From a bacterium (lineage in GTDB: Bacteria > BMS3Abin14): DNA of 13,875 nt. The notes under the pieces were generated by a model that saw only the letters and a list, made by a program, of their open reading frames with translations, did no database searches and was not told where the DNA came from. Below are positions 12,516 to 13,875 of this stretch, piece by piece (position 1 is the first letter of the stretch; the number at the start of each line of letters is the position of its first letter). The DNA is taken from positions 2,128,756-2,142,630 of the forward strand of contig CP070682.1 of assembly GCA_020352595.1 (NCBI GenBank), written 5' to 3'. Made by a program: the position numbers and the translations under genes.

Positions 12516-13875
12516 ATGAGGGGAAAAAAGGCCTTTCTGGACTCTTTCCTGGCGGTTATGGGGATCGTAGGAACGCTGTTCCTGGTTTACTGCTCTAGTG
12601 CCGGAGAAACACCTGTATTTGGGGGAGGCGAGGGAGAACCAGCAGGTCCACCGCCACCGCCCTTAGTAGCCGGCCCTCCGGTTGTCGTTGCTACTTTCCC
12701 GGCATCCGGTGACACCAACACGCCGACCAACATCCAGGCCCTGGTGCTCTTTTCAGAGGCCATGTCCCCCGCCAGCGTCGAGGCGGCTTTCGCCATGTCA
12801 CCCGCCGGTGGCACAACCACCTTCACATGGGAGGACCCCCGCATCCTTGCCGTTGATTTCAGTCCCGACCTTTCCACCGATACTACCTACACGGTCACTG
12901 TCGGTGCAGGTTCAGAAGATCTCCAGGATGAAACCCTGGCAGCACCATATCAGTTCTCCTTCAACACGGGCGACACCACTACCACGTCCTACCCAGTCAT
13001 TGTCGGCACCTATCCGGTGGATAATGCCCGTTTCGTCCCGACCACCATCGACGCTCTCGTGGTCTTTTCCGAAGCCATGTCCCAGGACAGTGTCGAATCG
13101 GCCTTTGCCTTCGACTCGGCCGTGGTCGCGCCCCTTTCATGGATCGGCCCCCGGCTACTCAAGGTGGGATTCAGTCCCGCCCTTGCCTACGACTCATACT
13201 TTACCCTGACCATTGGGGCAGGTGCATCGGCTGTGAATGGAGGCACTTTGCCGGAAGATTTTAGCCTCGACTTTTCCACCGTGCCTGAGGTGAGTCCGCC
13301 AAGGGTTGTGGAAGCAGGGCCGGATAATACGTATGTCTTTGTTCAGACTGACCTTAACTTTTGCAACGTCCAATTTTCCGAGGCCATGTCTGCCTCGAGC
13401 GTCGTATCGGCCTTTTCCATCGAGCCTGATATCACAGTGGATCTTACAATCGGGTTTAGTCGTTTGGATGTGGACTTTCCCAGTGACCTGGCCAGCGATA
13501 CAGAGTATACGATCACCATCGATAACACAGCCCTTGACCTCCAGGGGGAGGCCCTGGCGTCCGACTTCACCTTCTCTTTTAGAACAGCGCCACCATCATC
13601 GTTTCCATATGTAGTCAGGACATGGCCTGCAGACAGCGCCACTGATGTGCCGGCTCATTTCTATGACCCCGAGGAGGAAGATGTCCAATTCCCCTATGTT
13701 ATATTTTCGGAAGCTATTGATCCAGGCAGCATTCAAGACCGTGTGGTGGTTTACCCAGATCCTGGGTTTTCAGCGGAACCATACGGTTCCTACATAAGGA
13801 TTATCCCCAGTCATTCCCTCGCCTACAACACCACGTATACCGTCACCCTCAAGGCGGGTATTGAAGACCTCTCGG
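12516..13875 (+). CDS. Surface lipoprotein with tandem bacterial Ig-like domains (3' end outside window)
   Basis: The frame stays open to the window edge (453 codons visible). A signal sequence ends in FLVYC, with Cys26 as likely lipidation site (Tyr at -1 is unusual), followed by a Gly/Pro-rich linker with five consecutive Pro. At least four repeats of about 95-105 residues follow, each opening with a P-x-x-x-x-x-x-P strand, then a T-rich segment, the signature FSEAM or FSEAI, and a late Y-T-V-T strand: the pattern of Big_5/SbsA-type Ig-like domains, found on secreted and surface proteins. The fourth is cut by the window edge. GGGGGT lies six bases before the ATG. Codons look less GC-rich than in the neighbours, most clearly after 13300. 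Likely an outer-membrane-anchored, surface-exposed protein; adhesion or matrix function is only a guess. Confidence 0.85.
   Translation, partial: MRGKKAFLDSFLAVMGIVGTLFLVYCSSAGETPVFGGGEGEPAGPPPPPLVAGPPVVVATFPASGDTNTPTNIQALVLFSEAMSPASVEAAFAMSPAGGTTTFTWEDPRILAVDFSPDLSTDTTYTVTVGAGSEDLQDETLAAPYQFSFNTGDTTTTSYPVIVGTYPVDNARFVPTTIDALVVFSEAMSQDSVESAFAFDSAVVAPLSWIGPRLLKVGFSPALAYDSYFTLTIGAGASAVNGGTLPEDFSLDFSTVPEVSPPRVVEAGPDNTYVFVQTDLNFCNVQFSEAMSASSVVSAFSIEPDITVDLTIGFSRLDVDFPSDLASDTEYTITIDNTALDLQGEALASDFTFSFRTAPPSSFPYVVRTWPADSATDVPAHFYDPEEEDVQFPYVIFSEAIDPGSIQDRVVVYPDPGFSAEPYGSYIRIIPSHSLAYNTTYTVTLKAGIEDLS

Overview
The window reads as high-GC DNA from a Gram-negative bacterium, most likely in or near the Desulfobacterota/deltaproteobacteria. 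This is an inference. It rests on dense one- and two-component signalling, sigma-54 promoters, a receiver-PilZ protein, a CHASE2 adenylate cyclase, and an intergenic repeat with GCTGAAAAAGTC-type arms. No rRNA, tRNA, CRISPR array, transposase or phage gene was found.

Layout, left to right. (1) 3-1733: 3' part of a CHASE2 class III adenylate cyclase. (2) 1843-2733: UbiA-family prenyltransferase with a good sigma-70 promoter and a palindrome at its likely transcription start. (3) 2737-2907: cluster of inverted repeats resembling a dispersed non-coding element. (4) 2986-4347: MltF-like lytic transglycosylase, probably on a leaderless mRNA. (5) 4591-5355, minus strand: receiver-PilZ response regulator, convergent with (4) across a strongly structured spacer. 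(6) 5755-7152: NtrC-type sigma-54 activator. (7) 7420-7515: a 31-codon exported or membrane peptide gene ending in Asp-Gly5-Pro, with its own sigma-54 promoter and terminator. (8) 7706-11123: peptide-type periplasmic solute-binding protein followed at once by a HAMP-PAS histidine kinase, with no transporter permease. (9) 11353-11709: stand-alone receiver. (10) 11945-12133: small zinc-ribbon protein. (11) 12516 to the end: lipoprotein with tandem Ig-like domains, cut by the window edge.

The most interesting part is 5504-11709. Five copies of one 18-bp palindrome (consensus TGCACA-N6-TGTGCA) occur only in intergenic regions: two ahead of the NtrC-type gene, two ahead of the peptide gene, one ahead of the stand-alone receiver. 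Each of these three genes also has a -24/-12 promoter with exact GG-N10-GC spacing 84-142 bp downstream of its nearest palindrome. The simplest model is that the activator binds the palindromes and drives itself, the peptide and the receiver. The binding protein and kinase, between peptide and receiver, are placed to sense something in the periplasm. Because the binding protein belongs to the oligopeptide-binding family and has no permease, the peptide or its processed tail may be the ligand. That would be a self-inducing peptide circuit in a Gram-negative bacterium. The DNA architecture is seen directly; the ligand link and circuit behaviour are inference.
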